A stretch of DNA of 64,000 nucleotides from Letharia columbiana. Taxonomy: Eukaryota > Ascomycota > Lecanoromycetes > Lecanorales > Parmeliaceae. Within the stretch, counting starts at the first letter, position 1. Every line of letters starts with the position of its first letter. Where the stretch lies: assembly GCF_014066305.1 (NCBI RefSeq), contig NW_023501096.1:124001-188000 (forward strand). The letters run 5' to 3'. Shown piece by piece: positions 34,193 through 44,531 of this stretch. A program made the translations under genes and the position numbers. The notes under the pieces are model-generated. The model ran no database searches. It worked only from the letters and a program-made list of their open reading frames with translations, and was not told the origin of the DNA.

Positions 34193-34639
34193 ATGGAGAT
34201 TGGGAAGTATATGTTGAGCAAGCCCAAGAACTTGAAGCCCAGTCTCAAATCTCGGCAGAAAGCGGGACAATATTCAATCAAACCCAAACCCAGTTCATGT
34301 AGAGGTAGCAGCAAGTGCTTCGCAGTGGAGGAGTTTCTTCGACAGACGAGATTGACGCCAATGAAAAATAGTTTGAATCAGGCGATACCTCTGTATGGAA
34401 GACCCGAGTATTTGGAAGTCTTCGCTACACTACTTGCTGAGATTGGCCACTCGTCGGATTACAGACCATCGAGCTGTTTCACGGCTGCAAAGCGCCCAAC
34501 TTTCAAATTCCGTGCATCATACACCATCCCCGATGTAAGTAGTCACAAACGTTGTAGGTCGGATGGCCGAAGATCTGGGGAGCTGGAGTCGGTGGGTAGA
34601 CGGGTGGGAAGTAATTGGCTTGGGAGAAGGAAGGGGTGA
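34193..34639 (+). CDS. Uncertain ORF behind the duplicated promoter segment
   Basis: ATG-started frame of 148 codons just downstream of copy A, at the position corresponding to the start of the gene at 35702. It is basic (KPKNLKPSLKSRQKAG), then FAVEEFLRQTRLTPMKN and LEVFATLLAEIGHSSDY. A GTAAGT follows TIPD near 34533, so the end may be spliced. No family is recognised. It may be a young or decayed gene using the copied promoter, or non-coding. Confidence 0.25.
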   Translation: MEIGKYMLSKPKNLKPSLKSRQKAGQYSIKPKPSSCRGSSKCFAVEEFLRQTRLTPMKNSLNQAIPLYGRPEYLEVFATLLAEIGHSSDYRPSSCFTAAKRPTFKFRASYTIPDVSSHKRCRSDGRRSGELESVGRRVGSNWLGRRKG

Positions 34640-35485
34640 AGGTGAGGACGGACACGGCAAGGAAAGTTCAAGGAGCCGTTGCCGAGTATCCAGAGTCTCC
34701 AAGTTTGGACATCGTTATCGATGGACGAGATTCCGGAATCGAAGTCTTGTAGTCTGCGAAACAAAGGCATGTCGCTGACAGCCTGATGGCGTGCGCTGTG
34801 GGTTTATCAGTGCGTAGACATTATATCTCCCACAGGTTCTCCTGAGTCATGGCAAATAGCGACATCAAATTGGCAACAGGCAGTAAAGGCAAAAAAGAAA
34901 TCTCCATAGCTCTGCGGTTCCCGATAGCTCGATTGAAACTCCCCATCACGCAGAGCAGAGCCCCGGTTCCTCAACGTCTGGACAGCCTGAACTCGGATAA
35001 TTAACCGCGTGTCCCAGAGAGTTTCCCTGACTATCGCAAGATCGATCGACGAATACATCGAGGAAACTATACCTACACTCAAGTGACACAGATTTTATCG
35101 AGAGGTGGACCTGCGAGAGCTCAGCGCATTTGGTACATCACCATGCAGGAGCGCCGAACTCAATTATGTATCAGCACCGGGCTGTTAGGTGCACATGCAA
35201 ATACGTCAATTGCAGAAGGACTACGAAGAGGCTGCGACCATCTTCGACCTTGCCATGTGCTTGCATAACTCGGCATCCGAACAATTGGAGGAACTCTTGC
35301 GCCAGCGCTGTGGCGAGTCACTTACTGTGACCATCTTTCGGTAGCTTCTCGGATTCGTATGAACGACTGAGCATCTTTTAGTCAAGCAAGGAAAAGGACT
35401 GGTGTGTGGCAGAGCAGAAGCGTGCCGATGTGGATGAGAGCGTTTCGTAACTACAGAAGGATATATGAAGCTGAGACGGACGTGG
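34640..35485. other. Gene-poor region between the two duplication copies
   Basis: The best candidate is a 49-codon frame at 35195-35344 (KDYEEAATIFDLAMCLH), TPR-like in pattern and preceded by a possible acceptor TTAG, which could be a leftover exon. Nothing firmer. Confidence 0.3.
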
Positions 35486-35690
35486 TAGAAGTCCCATCAG
35501 ATGAGGGGTCATAGGCAGACAATCGGACAGCAAGAATTCCGTGGTGACTGCAGACGGTTCGTTGTTCCACTAGTTAGAACAATCGAGCCCAAGACGCACT
35601 AGTGGCTTAGAGGCTTGGCAATGTTTACTCGCGGATTCTTGCGCGCAGCTCCATAACCAATGTTACCCATCACACATAGTACAACTTGAA
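35486..35690 (+). repeat. Copy B of the segmental duplication (promoter of the coiled-coil gene)
   Basis: Diverged direct copy of 33790-34150, lacking about 150 bp from its middle. It ends a few bases before the ATG at 35702, so the duplicated unit is a promoter/leader. Confidence 0.7.
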
Positions 35691-35701
35691 CTACAGCTGG
35701 A

Positions 35702-37753
35702 ATGGCTACACCGCTCTCGCCGTTGCCTCCCTCAAATACCAATCGTATCGCGCCACTGACCGTGGAAAGGAAGTCGAACTACCACTCTCCAACAAAATAC
35801 GCCTATGAACCGCAAGACAATGAGAACATGACCGACAGTCCAGGCGACCCTCCTAGCTCCCCCTTCGTTGCAGACGTCGAATCGTCGCCAGCGAGGCCTG
35901 AAAGTAGAAGCAAGAATAGCTCGCCGATCAAGGAGCGGTCAGAAGAATACGAACCCAGGCAGCTTACCAAGGACGCGCTGAGAGAGAATGAGGACCTTAC
36001 ACGGGCATCTCAGCCAGTGCGAGATGATACTATGAGGACACATGACTTTACTATACATGATGATACAGTCTCTGCGGTAGACGGACCTGCTGGCTATGCT
36101 GGCATGGACGACACGGCGTTCTCGGCTTTCTCCGCCGTCCCCAACCCAGACATGACTCGGTTTGCGCGACTGGGTCAATCTCCTACGAAAAGCGCACTTG
36201 GTAGCCCAGCGAAGTCTCCGTTCGAAGAAGTTCCAACCCCAAGGCCTACAGGAAGGAATACACCATCAAGACATCGGCACCAGTACGACGATAGCTACTC
36301 ATCGCCTACACCCCGTCGGCAAGAGCCATCTCGGGACAATGATACCACAAACCTCCTCATCGACTTCACAGGCCAATTCAATCCTGCAGCTGAAAGATCG
36401 CCCAGCAGGAATGGCCGCCTGTCGCCCAAGAAATACCATACGCAGTCAGACCTTGCCTCGCATCTGTCAAGTCGCCGCACGCCATCACCGGCAAAACAAG
36501 CGTTACCTCCCGGCACGCCCTCAGAATCGCGTCATCTAGCCAACCTTCTCGACTTCGATCTTCCACCCGCACCCACACCACGCTCAATACCCAGCATCTC
36601 CGCCCGAGAACTCGAGTCCATGAAATCAGCCTTCCAGTCGCAGATATCCTCGCTGAAAGCTGAATTGAGTGGTAAGGAAGCAGAGGTCAGCAGCCTTAAA
36701 AATGCGATGGGCGATGCCGAAAGGCGGGTTGGCGAATCTCTAGAGCAAGTTCGCGAGGAGCGGGATGCGAAGGAGGGGTTGCAGGCGGAGAAGGCTGATT
36801 GGGAGAAAAGGCAACAAGAGATGCAAACCGTGTTGAAAGACGTGAAAGAGGAGATCATCCGGGGTGAGCATGAGAAGGACCAGTTGTTACAACGAGTCAG
36901 CGAAGCAGAAGATAAGCGCCAAGAGGCAGAATCAAAAGCAGTGGAAGCCGAGAGTAAGATTGCCGGTATGAGAGCCTCTTCATCCTCTACTGCGCCCTCG
37001 GACAGCGGCAGCGTAAATACAAACAGTGAAGTCGAAGCTGCGGTGACCAAAGTTGCAAAAGAGCTACATGGTTTGTACAAAACTAAGCATGAGGCCAAGG
37101 TCACTGCGCTGAAGAAAAGCTATTCGGACAGATGGGAGAAAAGGATGAAAGATCTGCAGAACAAGATCGATGAGTTGAGTAAAGAGAATGATGATCTTAG
37201 GATTGGGAGAGATGCAACTATGACAGGGGTTGAGCCCGGGGCCTTCGCTGCGGGTTCAAGTCCCGAGAGCAAGGCCCACCAGGGAGAACAGAGGCAAGAG
37301 TTCGAGAAGCAAGCAAAACGTCTTGATGAGCAGAAGCAACAGCTCGCGAATGTGGAGAAAGAGCTTGAAACCGTGCGACGAAACCTCGCCAGCTCCACGG
37401 AACAGAACGTCTCCCTCCTCTCCCAACTCTCCGCCTCCCGAGCCGAAACCGCAGAGTTGATCGCCGCAACAGAAGAGCTGATGATTCTCTCTCAAAACCC
37501 CATGGCGAATTCCTCGTCGGGCTCTCACAACGCACAACCCGCACCGTCGGATACGAGATCCACGCTTTCGAGATCGACTTCTGGGTCCGGCTTGAAAGCG
37601 CCCGGATTCGGTGGTTATAGTGGCGAGAGCAGGATTGGCAGGATGCCGGCACCGAGTGGGTATGGCAGGGACAGGGGCGACAACGGGGCGGGAGGGAGGA
37701 GTGGGCTATTGGGGAATATTGAAAGGATGGGGAGGGGGCGGATCCCTGACTGA
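35702..37753 (+). CDS. Ser/Pro-rich coiled-coil protein, possible spindle-pole/MTOC component
   Basis: Intronless, 683 residues. Residues 1-295 are disordered, rich in S-P and T-P sites (SPTKYAYEP, SSPIKERS, TPRPTGRNTPS), suggesting CDK-type phosphorylation. Coiled coils cover about 299-422, 445-502 and 533-597. The most conserved-looking segment is VAKELHGLYKTKHEAKVTALKKSY followed by RWEKRMKDLQ (about 450-485). This segment resembles fungal spindle-pole-body formation proteins of the Cut12/NIMA-interacting type, but I hold that as a tentative match. The C-terminus is Gly/Arg-rich (GFGGYSGESRIGRMP). Its promoter is the retained copy of a local duplication. Confidence 0.72.
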   Translation: MATPLSPLPPSNTNRIAPLTVERKSNYHSPTKYAYEPQDNENMTDSPGDPPSSPFVADVESSPARPESRSKNSSPIKERSEEYEPRQLTKDALRENEDLTRASQPVRDDTMRTHDFTIHDDTVSAVDGPAGYAGMDDTAFSAFSAVPNPDMTRFARLGQSPTKSALGSPAKSPFEEVPTPRPTGRNTPSRHRHQYDDSYSSPTPRRQEPSRDNDTTNLLIDFTGQFNPAAERSPSRNGRLSPKKYHTQSDLASHLSSRRTPSPAKQALPPGTPSESRHLANLLDFDLPPAPTPRSIPSISARELESMKSAFQSQISSLKAELSGKEAEVSSLKNAMGDAERRVGESLEQVREERDAKEGLQAEKADWEKRQQEMQTVLKDVKEEIIRGEHEKDQLLQRVSEAEDKRQEAESKAVEAESKIAGMRASSSSTAPSDSGSVNTNSEVEAAVTKVAKELHGLYKTKHEAKVTALKKSYSDRWEKRMKDLQNKIDELSKENDDLRIGRDATMTGVEPGAFAAGSSPESKAHQGEQRQEFEKQAKRLDEQKQQLANVEKELETVRRNLASSTEQNVSLLSQLSASRAETAELIAATEELMILSQNPMANSSSGSHNAQPAPSDTRSTLSRSTSGSGLKAPGFGGYSGESRIGRMPAPSGYGRDRGDNGAGGRSGLLGNIERMGRGRIPD

Positions 37754-38612
37754 GCAGACACCATGTATGATTTACAGAATCTTGGCGTCAAAAACGCTCT
37801 CTTTGCTTTCGGTACGCTGGGAAAGCCAATCAAAGCATTTCAATTGAAAAAATCCGTTCAAAACTTTACTTGCAGCAAGACCCTCCGAAGAATCCATGAA
37901 TGCCAATGATCGAGCCTTCAGGCACCGAAACCATACGAGTAAGAGCATCAACGTGTGAGTCCAGAACCCAATGCACAAAGAGACAACTACTGTGGTGAGC
38001 ACAAGGGAGTCAGTACCGAAAGAAGCATGAAGAATTAATTTCTTCGAATGAAATAGAGTATTGAAGACGTGGATCGAAGCAGTCTTGTACGGCTTCACCG
38101 TGGGATAAGGCAATGGCACGGGTTCCTGATGCAGGTGATGAAGTTACTGTGGTGAAGGAGATGGTGTCAGTACGGAAAGAAGATGGATGGATTCTGTCTT
38201 TGATTGAGTGAAGTTTTGGACGTGGATCGAAGGAGTTGTCTGCAAGTTGGGATAAAGAAGGCCGGTTCCAATTATATGAGAGAAGAATCGTATAGTAGAA
38301 AATCATGGCGGAGCTTTGGTTACAAATATAAACTGCAACCGATAGAATTGCAGCCTTGAGCCGTGAAGTACAGTACCATCGTTGGCCGCAGCCTCCGATC
38401 TAGCGATCGGCATAGATAAGTTCTTCGATGCCAGATGCTCATCGAGCCAAACAGCAGGAAATCCGTGCAGGCAGCGAGCGTCCATCAAGTGTCCGGCTCC
38501 TCTATCTCAAGACTGGTAAAGGAAAAGACTAGGTGACATGCCCAGTCCGTTTAGAACGCTTGACTCCTGGAGGCTTTGCAAGAGGCGTTCAAAGCATGCA
38601 TGAAACTTCCCG
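37754..38612. other. Tail-to-tail intergenic 0.86 kb with an imperfect tandem duplication
   Basis: Between the 3' ends of the coiled-coil gene and the ARA2-like gene. Contains the 157-bp repeat listed separately. No gene seen. Confidence 0.4.
37985..38275. repeat. Imperfect tandem duplication, period about 157 bp
   Basis: Landmarks recur in order: ACTACTGTGGTGAG (37986) and TTACTGTGGTGAA (38144); GTCAGTACCGAAAGAAG and GTCAGTACGGAAAGAAG; GACGTGGATCGAAG in both; GTGGGATAAGG and TTGGGATAAAG. Units differ by indels. Confidence 0.6.
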
Positions 38613-40002
38613 CTAGTCGGAGTCATTGATTGACATCCGACAGAATTGCTTGAGAGCGTCAATGAACGCCCATACCTCCTGAAAAACGACAATCGAGTCC
38701 TCCTGTGGTATCTCTTATGATCAAACATTAGATCAAGTCGGTGCAGCTTACATCCATGGACTCCCCCGGCGGAAGCTTTAAAGCAGAATGATCGGGCGAA
38801 GCCGCCGGAGTTGGCAAAGGTGCAAGTACTGTCGAAGACAGGCCTGGCCTTTTGAAGTCTGGTGGAGGACTTGCCCAAGCAAAGTCCAGATACTCTCCAA
38901 GGACCTTTCGTATCCCAGTAGCCAATTCTTGAACCTGCTTCTGCCTCGACAGACTCCAAACCCGATCTCTGGAGCCTCGGCCAGACTCGACGGCAGTGTG
39001 TTCACCTCCTTCGAGGCCGTCAAGTATACTTCTCCAGACGCGCATCGTTTCGTTCAGCTCGTCCACGTTGCTGACACCCATGACACTTACTCCGAGCTTG
39101 GGAGCATTCGGCTTAACCTGCTCTCGTCGCCATGCTATTCCAGAGGCTGGATCGCCCTTCGAACCGACAGGCTCGCCTTCCCGCATCCAGACTTCTAATG
39201 CGAAGCGTATAGCGACTTTCTCGATCCGATTATCTTGCTGGTCACACCAATCGCTAGCTTTCTGTATCACTGTCCGCAACTCACTAGGAGACGGATGGAA
39301 GTCGCCCTGAGCGCCGATGGGTACACCTGTACGGCGCAGCAGCCCCATACCGAGAACGGAGGCATTTGGAACTACACTGACCCCTGCGGCCTTCAGCCTA
39401 GGAAGAGCGACTGAGCTGAGCCTTGTGTTTTGTAGGGTAAAATTGGCGTACGACATGACTGCGTCCAAAGGCTCGCCAGTCCGTTCAAGGATTATCTCGG
39501 CAAGGTCACAAAGTGTGGCCACTGGGTAGCCAGATATTCCCACGTACTTTATCCGGCCAGTCTCATCTCGTATCCTCCGGAGTTCTGTAATCGCTGTGAG
39601 GACCTCCTCTGGAGTGACGAACTCGACGTCGTGGCAGTAGACCACATCAAGGTACTTGGTATGTAGGTTATCAAGACTTCTCTGTACGCTACGTCGTACC
39701 CAAGGGGCTGAATAGTCGAATTCAGCGCCAGCGATGCGCCCGACTTTGGTGAGGAGGAAGTAGTCGCGGCGGGGGAAGTTCTCGTGGACAAATGGGGTGT
39801 TGAGCGCTTTTCCAAGCAATTCTTCAGCCGGGCCGTAATAGGGAGAGGTGTCGAAGGCGCGGACTCCCAAGGAGAGGGCGCGGTGGACTATGCCTGTGGT
39901 TGGCAGTGCATAAGGGTCTGGATTGTATTGATCATTGAAGGTAGCTGTTCCACAGATGAGTGGTGGAAGAAGGGTCGACAGGGGAGGCGAAGTTTGAGGC
40001 AT
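38613..40002 (-). CDS. ARA2: D-arabinose 1-dehydrogenase (NAD), Ara2-like aldo/keto reductase
   Basis: Cytosolic aldo/keto reductase that oxidises D-arabinose toward D-erythroascorbate. Exons 40002-38752 and 38702-38613 (49-nt intron, GTAAGC..CACAG) encode 446 residues. The AKR tetrad is visible: Asp and Tyr in FDTSPYYGPAEELLG, Lys in FLLTKVGR, His in DVVYCHDVEF. The second half has SYANFTLQNT, SVVPNASVLGMGLLR and the cofactor-loop region LGVSVMGVSNVDEL. ATG 40002 is preferred over the upstream ATG 40077 because the barrel starts just after (LPPLICGTATF). The last exon of 30 codons adds EDSIVVFQEVWAFIDALKQ, matching the helical C-terminus of homologues; reading through the donor would give a truncated end. 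Confidence 0.88.
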
Positions 40003-41407
40003 GATTGGGCTAGTGCCTGGATTTATAGAGAAGGAATGCTTAACGCTGCGAGAGTAGGGAAGAGGTAGAACTGGCACGAGTTAATGAGTAGAAGAAGGAT
40101 GGAAGCAAGGAGATGAGTGGGTGCTTTTTGTATTCCAGCGGGGTTCAGAGAAGCTCTGACTCGACACTGATTGCAATTCACTTCTCATGGGTGGCAGCAC
40201 GAGGAAATGAATCGACCTGAAATGAAATCCGAGGCCTAATGGCCAGGGTCCGAGGGGTCTTCGGGCGGATCGCGCCATACTTGGTCTATGACGCTTAGAC
40301 TTGCTATTAGTAATGCTCAGTCTGCTTATCTGACTTTCGCAAAGGCAAAGCTCAGCGTGTCGGACAGACTGTACGGGCTGAGGCGTTGAATAGACAAAGG
40401 GGGACGATTCACTGGTGAGAGGTTCAGGATGTTTGCGGGAGTCAAGCTTTTAGCTGGGCTAACCGCGATGGCGATAAAAGACTCGCTAGCGCCATCAAAA
40501 CCCTATCACTGCTACTATCTTACCTACATACGCACGCTACGGTCCCTGCAGCGGATCGAAGGATTGATTTGATTCTGAAAGGGAATGATCGTCTCATCTC
40601 TATCTTGACCGTCGCGTTTCATGCGTCTTACCATCGCTTACTCGTTGCCCAGCCCGGGTAGCGGTCAAGAAACGAGAAAAGTCGTGCCGGCTTGACTGGC
40701 TATGCTTGCTGCTCACAGTGTGAGAGACGGCATGATATCTATTGCGCCATTCCATCACCACGAGGCTGAGAGCAACATGTCGGAGGGGTCCTTCAATCAA
40801 GGGGCGTTTCCAGGCGAGGCTTAGTCGGGTTCGTGAGTCAGGTAAAGTAAATGATAGCGTGACCTGGAGCATGGAGATCTCAGCGTCGAGGACAAGAGCG
40901 TCAGCTTGAGCTTGTATTTTTGAAAATGAAAAGGAAAAAACAGAAGGAAAAAAAAAGAAGAAATTAGAAAGACCAGTCTCGATGAGGATTCATTGTTTCA
41001 TTCTTGATCATTTGCCTGCATTGGTGACACGATCTGAACCAGACCACCTGCCTGCCTTTTAGATGTCAAGAGACCCTCCGGTGAGGAGTGGTTGGTTTTG
41101 AGTATGGATCTGAAATTCGACATGGTGGCGACAAAGCTGTCACAAGCCATGATGAGAAAGAAGATGACCCGGAGCGAGGCCCTGAAATCGCAATTCACAA
41201 CGCCAAAAGCAGCCGTCGAGTGTCCCAGTAGAGTAGAAATGCCACAAACACCTGGCTATGCATGACCACACGCATTGCCGCCGGATCGAGGCCGGCTTGA
41301 TCCCGAGGACTGCCCTCAGCGACCCGTACATAGGGATTGATGAGCAGATACTCGCTTCACTAGTATCCCATCTTTAACATTTGCGTCTTGCCCAGAGAGA
41401 GTCGATG
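40003..41407. other. Gene-free 1.4 kb
   Basis: Upstream of the ARA2-like gene and downstream of PAM16. Only short uninformative ORFs; a purine-rich A/G tract near 40920-40970. Confidence 0.4.
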
Positions 41408-41891
41408 TCATCGGTCCTTCCATACCTTGGGCTTCCATCCCTCTCTCAGCTCCGCCTCCCTCTCCACAGCCTCTGTCGCTTCCCTAACCTCCAGCTCTAT
41501 CCTTTCCCGCGCTCGCAATATCTTGCTTTGGAGATAGAAACTTCCCCCCTTAGTCGGCTCATTCCTATCAAACATAGTCCTAAATCTCTCCATCACATTG
41601 TTCATATCCGTTTTCCCGCCTTGTAGTGGCTTGACGTTGAGAATCTTGCATGCTTCATCGAGGGTGAGACCGGAGGAGGCGAAACTGTTGGCAGTACCGG
41701 GACCACTGGTGTTGGCACCTGCTGCCCGAGAATGTTGGGAGGATGCTGCGGCTTGTCTGTAGGCTTCGGCGAAAGCGCGACCTAGGACTCTGGTGCCTGT
41801 GAAGATAATTTGGGTGATGATGCGGTGCGCCTTGTGATCATCAGCATCGCTTCGTGCTGGAGAGAGTACCCTCGCCGGCATAACAAACCAT
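41408..41891 (-). CDS. PAM16: Mitochondrial import motor subunit PAM16 (TIM16)
   Basis: J-like regulator of the TIM23 presequence-translocase motor, partner of Pam18 at the matrix side of the inner membrane. The model has exon 1 41891-41889 (the ATG alone) and exon 2 41830-41408, giving 141 residues starting MAHRIITQIIFTGTRVLGRAFAE as in other fungi. The intron of 58 nt starts GTTTGT and ends CACAAG with a GCTGATGA branch site. The J-like domain is LTLDEACKILNVKP through MERFRTMFDRNEPTKGGSFYLQSKI, with HPD replaced (DRNEP), as is diagnostic for Pam16. Unspliced reading would add an unlikely 30-residue N-terminus. Divergent from the peroxin gene. Confidence 0.88.
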
Positions 41892-42321
41892 GAGTCGCAA
41901 CTCAACCCCTTTGCAATTAGCACACAGTAAAGTCGTTAGATATTATGACATTCATGTTGAGGAGACGGGCAAAAAGCGGCGAATAGAGGCAGTAACAGTT
42001 TTTGGAGGACCCCATCTGACCCCTGCAAATTACCATAATTGCTTGGCACACTAGCACATGACGATTGGCATGCTTTGGTCCCTCATGAACCATTGTTTCT
42101 CATCACACTTTACGTGGTTGGATTTACGTATATACTCTCGAGGGAAGGAGCGCTAGAGGATCCTGCAATATGATAACACATCTTCCAGATCCAATATCCC
42201 TAAGCTGTATGGGTTTGCATGGCTGCGTTTGGTATGTTGGTTCGGGCATCTGCGTGAACTCTCACCTTCTTTTTCGTTACGCCTTGACTGAAATGAATCA
42301 GAAACTCCTTGGATAGCGGAG
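41892..42321. promoter_or_regulatory. Divergent promoter region of PAM16 and the peroxin gene
   Basis: 430 bp between two head-to-head starts; no clear TATA box or motif. Confidence 0.4.
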
Positions 42322-43956
42322 ATGAATTCATCACCAGCACGAGGGTCGGAGACTGGATCAGGAAAATCCAAGGACGACCTCAATCCTCCTACCACAGCTG
42401 CCTTCTCTCCAACATCGGGAATTTCCTCCCCAGCCACCAGACAGCGGTCTACTATTGTGGTACACCGAAAGTCGCCCTTGCTCATAGCAACACCGCCGAC
42501 CATCACTCGAGCCCTTGCCTTCTCTCACCCATTCCTGCTGCCTCTGAATCAGATCGTGGGCCTAATTACATGGACGAGTGGAGACCCGTGGGAAAGCTTT
42601 CTCGTTATTGCAGGCTTCTGGGCCATTACAACCTATGGGGATATAATCATAAGATACGCAGGGCCCCTGATGGTCGTGGTATTTGTCATCTTGGGAATGT
42701 ACTCGAGGAGATATTCTCCTCTGTCTTCGAGTGGGTGGACTGGGGAGAAGCGCAAAGATCCCAAAGAGAAGTCGGAGGGCAACATGAAACATCAAAAGAG
42801 TCTTGATGAGATCGTAGAGACTCTGACAGTATTTACTTCAAGGTGTAATATATTGCTTGAACCGTTCATGCAGCTTACAGACTTCCTCTCGACACAACGC
42901 ACGGCAACATCAGCCACCACAAGACCTGCTCTTACTACCCTTTTCATACGCATTCTTTTTATCTCACCTCTGTGGATTGGTCTAACCCTACCACCGCTTT
43001 ACATTCTCACTACCCGCCGAGTGATCCTTGTCGTCGGTACAGTCATGCTCAGCTGGCACTCGAGGCCTGCTCGGGTTACTCGCACACTTCTCTGGCGCTC
43101 ACATTTCATGCGTCGTGTCGTCTCTGTAACTACAGGCTTGACTTTTGGTAATCAGCCACAAGTACCAGTCACACCCCGCAAAGGGGCCCCTCCTCCACTA
43201 CCACCGAGGCATAAGAGTCAACATGACGTTGCTAATTCTCTCGCTGCTCATGGTGTCCGTTTCACTTTTGTGGTCTTCGAGAACCAACGGCGTTGGTTGG
43301 GTCTTGGATGGACATATTCACTGTTGGCTTATGAGAGGACTGCTTGGACGGATGAGCATCTCAATCCGTCAGATCCCAAAGATAGCTTTCTGCTTCCACA
43401 CATCGACAATGGCACTGCGAAATGGCATTGGGTTCCAGGCAGTGAGTGGCAAGTCGAAGGCGGTGGGAAGAACAGAGCAACTACTGGTGTCGACGGGTGG
43501 ATTTACTATGACAACAAGGTCAGTCAAAGTAAAGGCACATGGCAGATAAAATGCTAATGAAGATAGTGGAATGATGGCCGTCGTGGCCAAGACGGCTGGG
43601 GAAGATATACCCGACGTCGGAAGTGGTATCGAGATGCTGAGCTGGTAGAGACAAGCGGAGGTACTGGACTCGATGGATCCACGGATACCTTGGTTCCACC
43701 TGCTTCTGGCTCTGCTGCCCTGGACGCCTCGCCTGACTATTCGCAAATTACGAAAGACAGCGATGCAAGTAGCAGCCAAGCTAGAAGACGTGGTTTCTTC
43801 AGGAAGAATAGCCGAACAAGCGCACATAGCAGCGGCGACTCCTCAGGATCGACCACTTTACGAGGTGATGAGCGTGAGACTCAGCAGCTACCGTTACATC
43901 AAGAACGGGATGGATATTGGGGCATCGTAGACGATGCAAAGATGGGCTTGGAGTGA
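42322..43956 (+). CDS. Pex24/Pex30-type peroxin with dysferlin domain
   Basis: ER/peroxisome membrane protein controlling peroxisome number and size. Exons 42322-43518 and 43567-43956 (48-nt intron) encode 528 residues. The N-terminus is Ser/Pro-rich; hydrophobic segments follow at about residues 75-130 (WESFLVIAGFWAITTYGDII and PLMVVVFVILGM) and 205-250 (a reticulon-like hairpin). The dysferlin domain is at about 315-425: FTFVVFENQRRWLGLGWTYSLL, then WHWVPGSEWQVEG, and GWIYYDNKWNDG with YTRRRKWYRDAELVE rebuilt across the splice. The Ser-rich C-terminal tail contains RRRGFFRK. Fungi have several paralogues (Pex23/24/30 groups), so I give no exact number. Confidence 0.9.
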
Positions 43957-44531
43957 ATATGGCTGTACTTACGAAACTACCACGTAATTCTCGTCGCCAT
44001 CTTTCTCGCACATGTACATACACCGGCCTCTATCGAGAACATACGCCCAGTTATCGCTGATATACCCCATTTCCATCGTGTACTGCGATATCCAGCTTCA
44101 TATAGCCCAAAACGACGAGCTTGTGCAACGAAGTGAGGTTTTCCTCACGAGAGCCTCTTCCTCAAACTGAAACATCTTTTTCCCACTCAATCTGACATCT
44201 CTGTCACGATACAGGTAGGTGCTACGAAATGCATCACCAAACCTCCTCCTTAACTCTAATTATTGACCAAGACTTATGTTTCTACATCACAAGATGTATT
44301 CACTCGGCTGCGAATCCAGGCCACACAACAAGATCCACTGCGAGGCTTTGGGCCTACTCTACTGTCAACTTCAGGGGCCACATATCATATGTACAGACAA
44401 ATTCCTGGTTTGCTTAATAGCTTCCTTAATCTTCTACAACTCACGACTTCATCCTTGCCCCAGCTCAACGATAGTTTCTCTCTTCTGTCGTCCAGCCGCT
44501 GCTTAGTTGTCTATCCGGCTATCTTCAATTC
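43957..44531. other. Intergenic region upstream of the RBR gene
   Basis: A 5' exon of the RBR gene is expected here because the next frame lacks an ATG, but none of the ATG ORFs shows a convincing join. No other feature seen. Confidence 0.35.

Noticed and set aside
37250..37275. tRNA B-box-like GGGTTCAAGTCCC
   Set aside because: Lies inside the coiled-coil gene in frame, with no A box or acceptor stem at tRNA distance.
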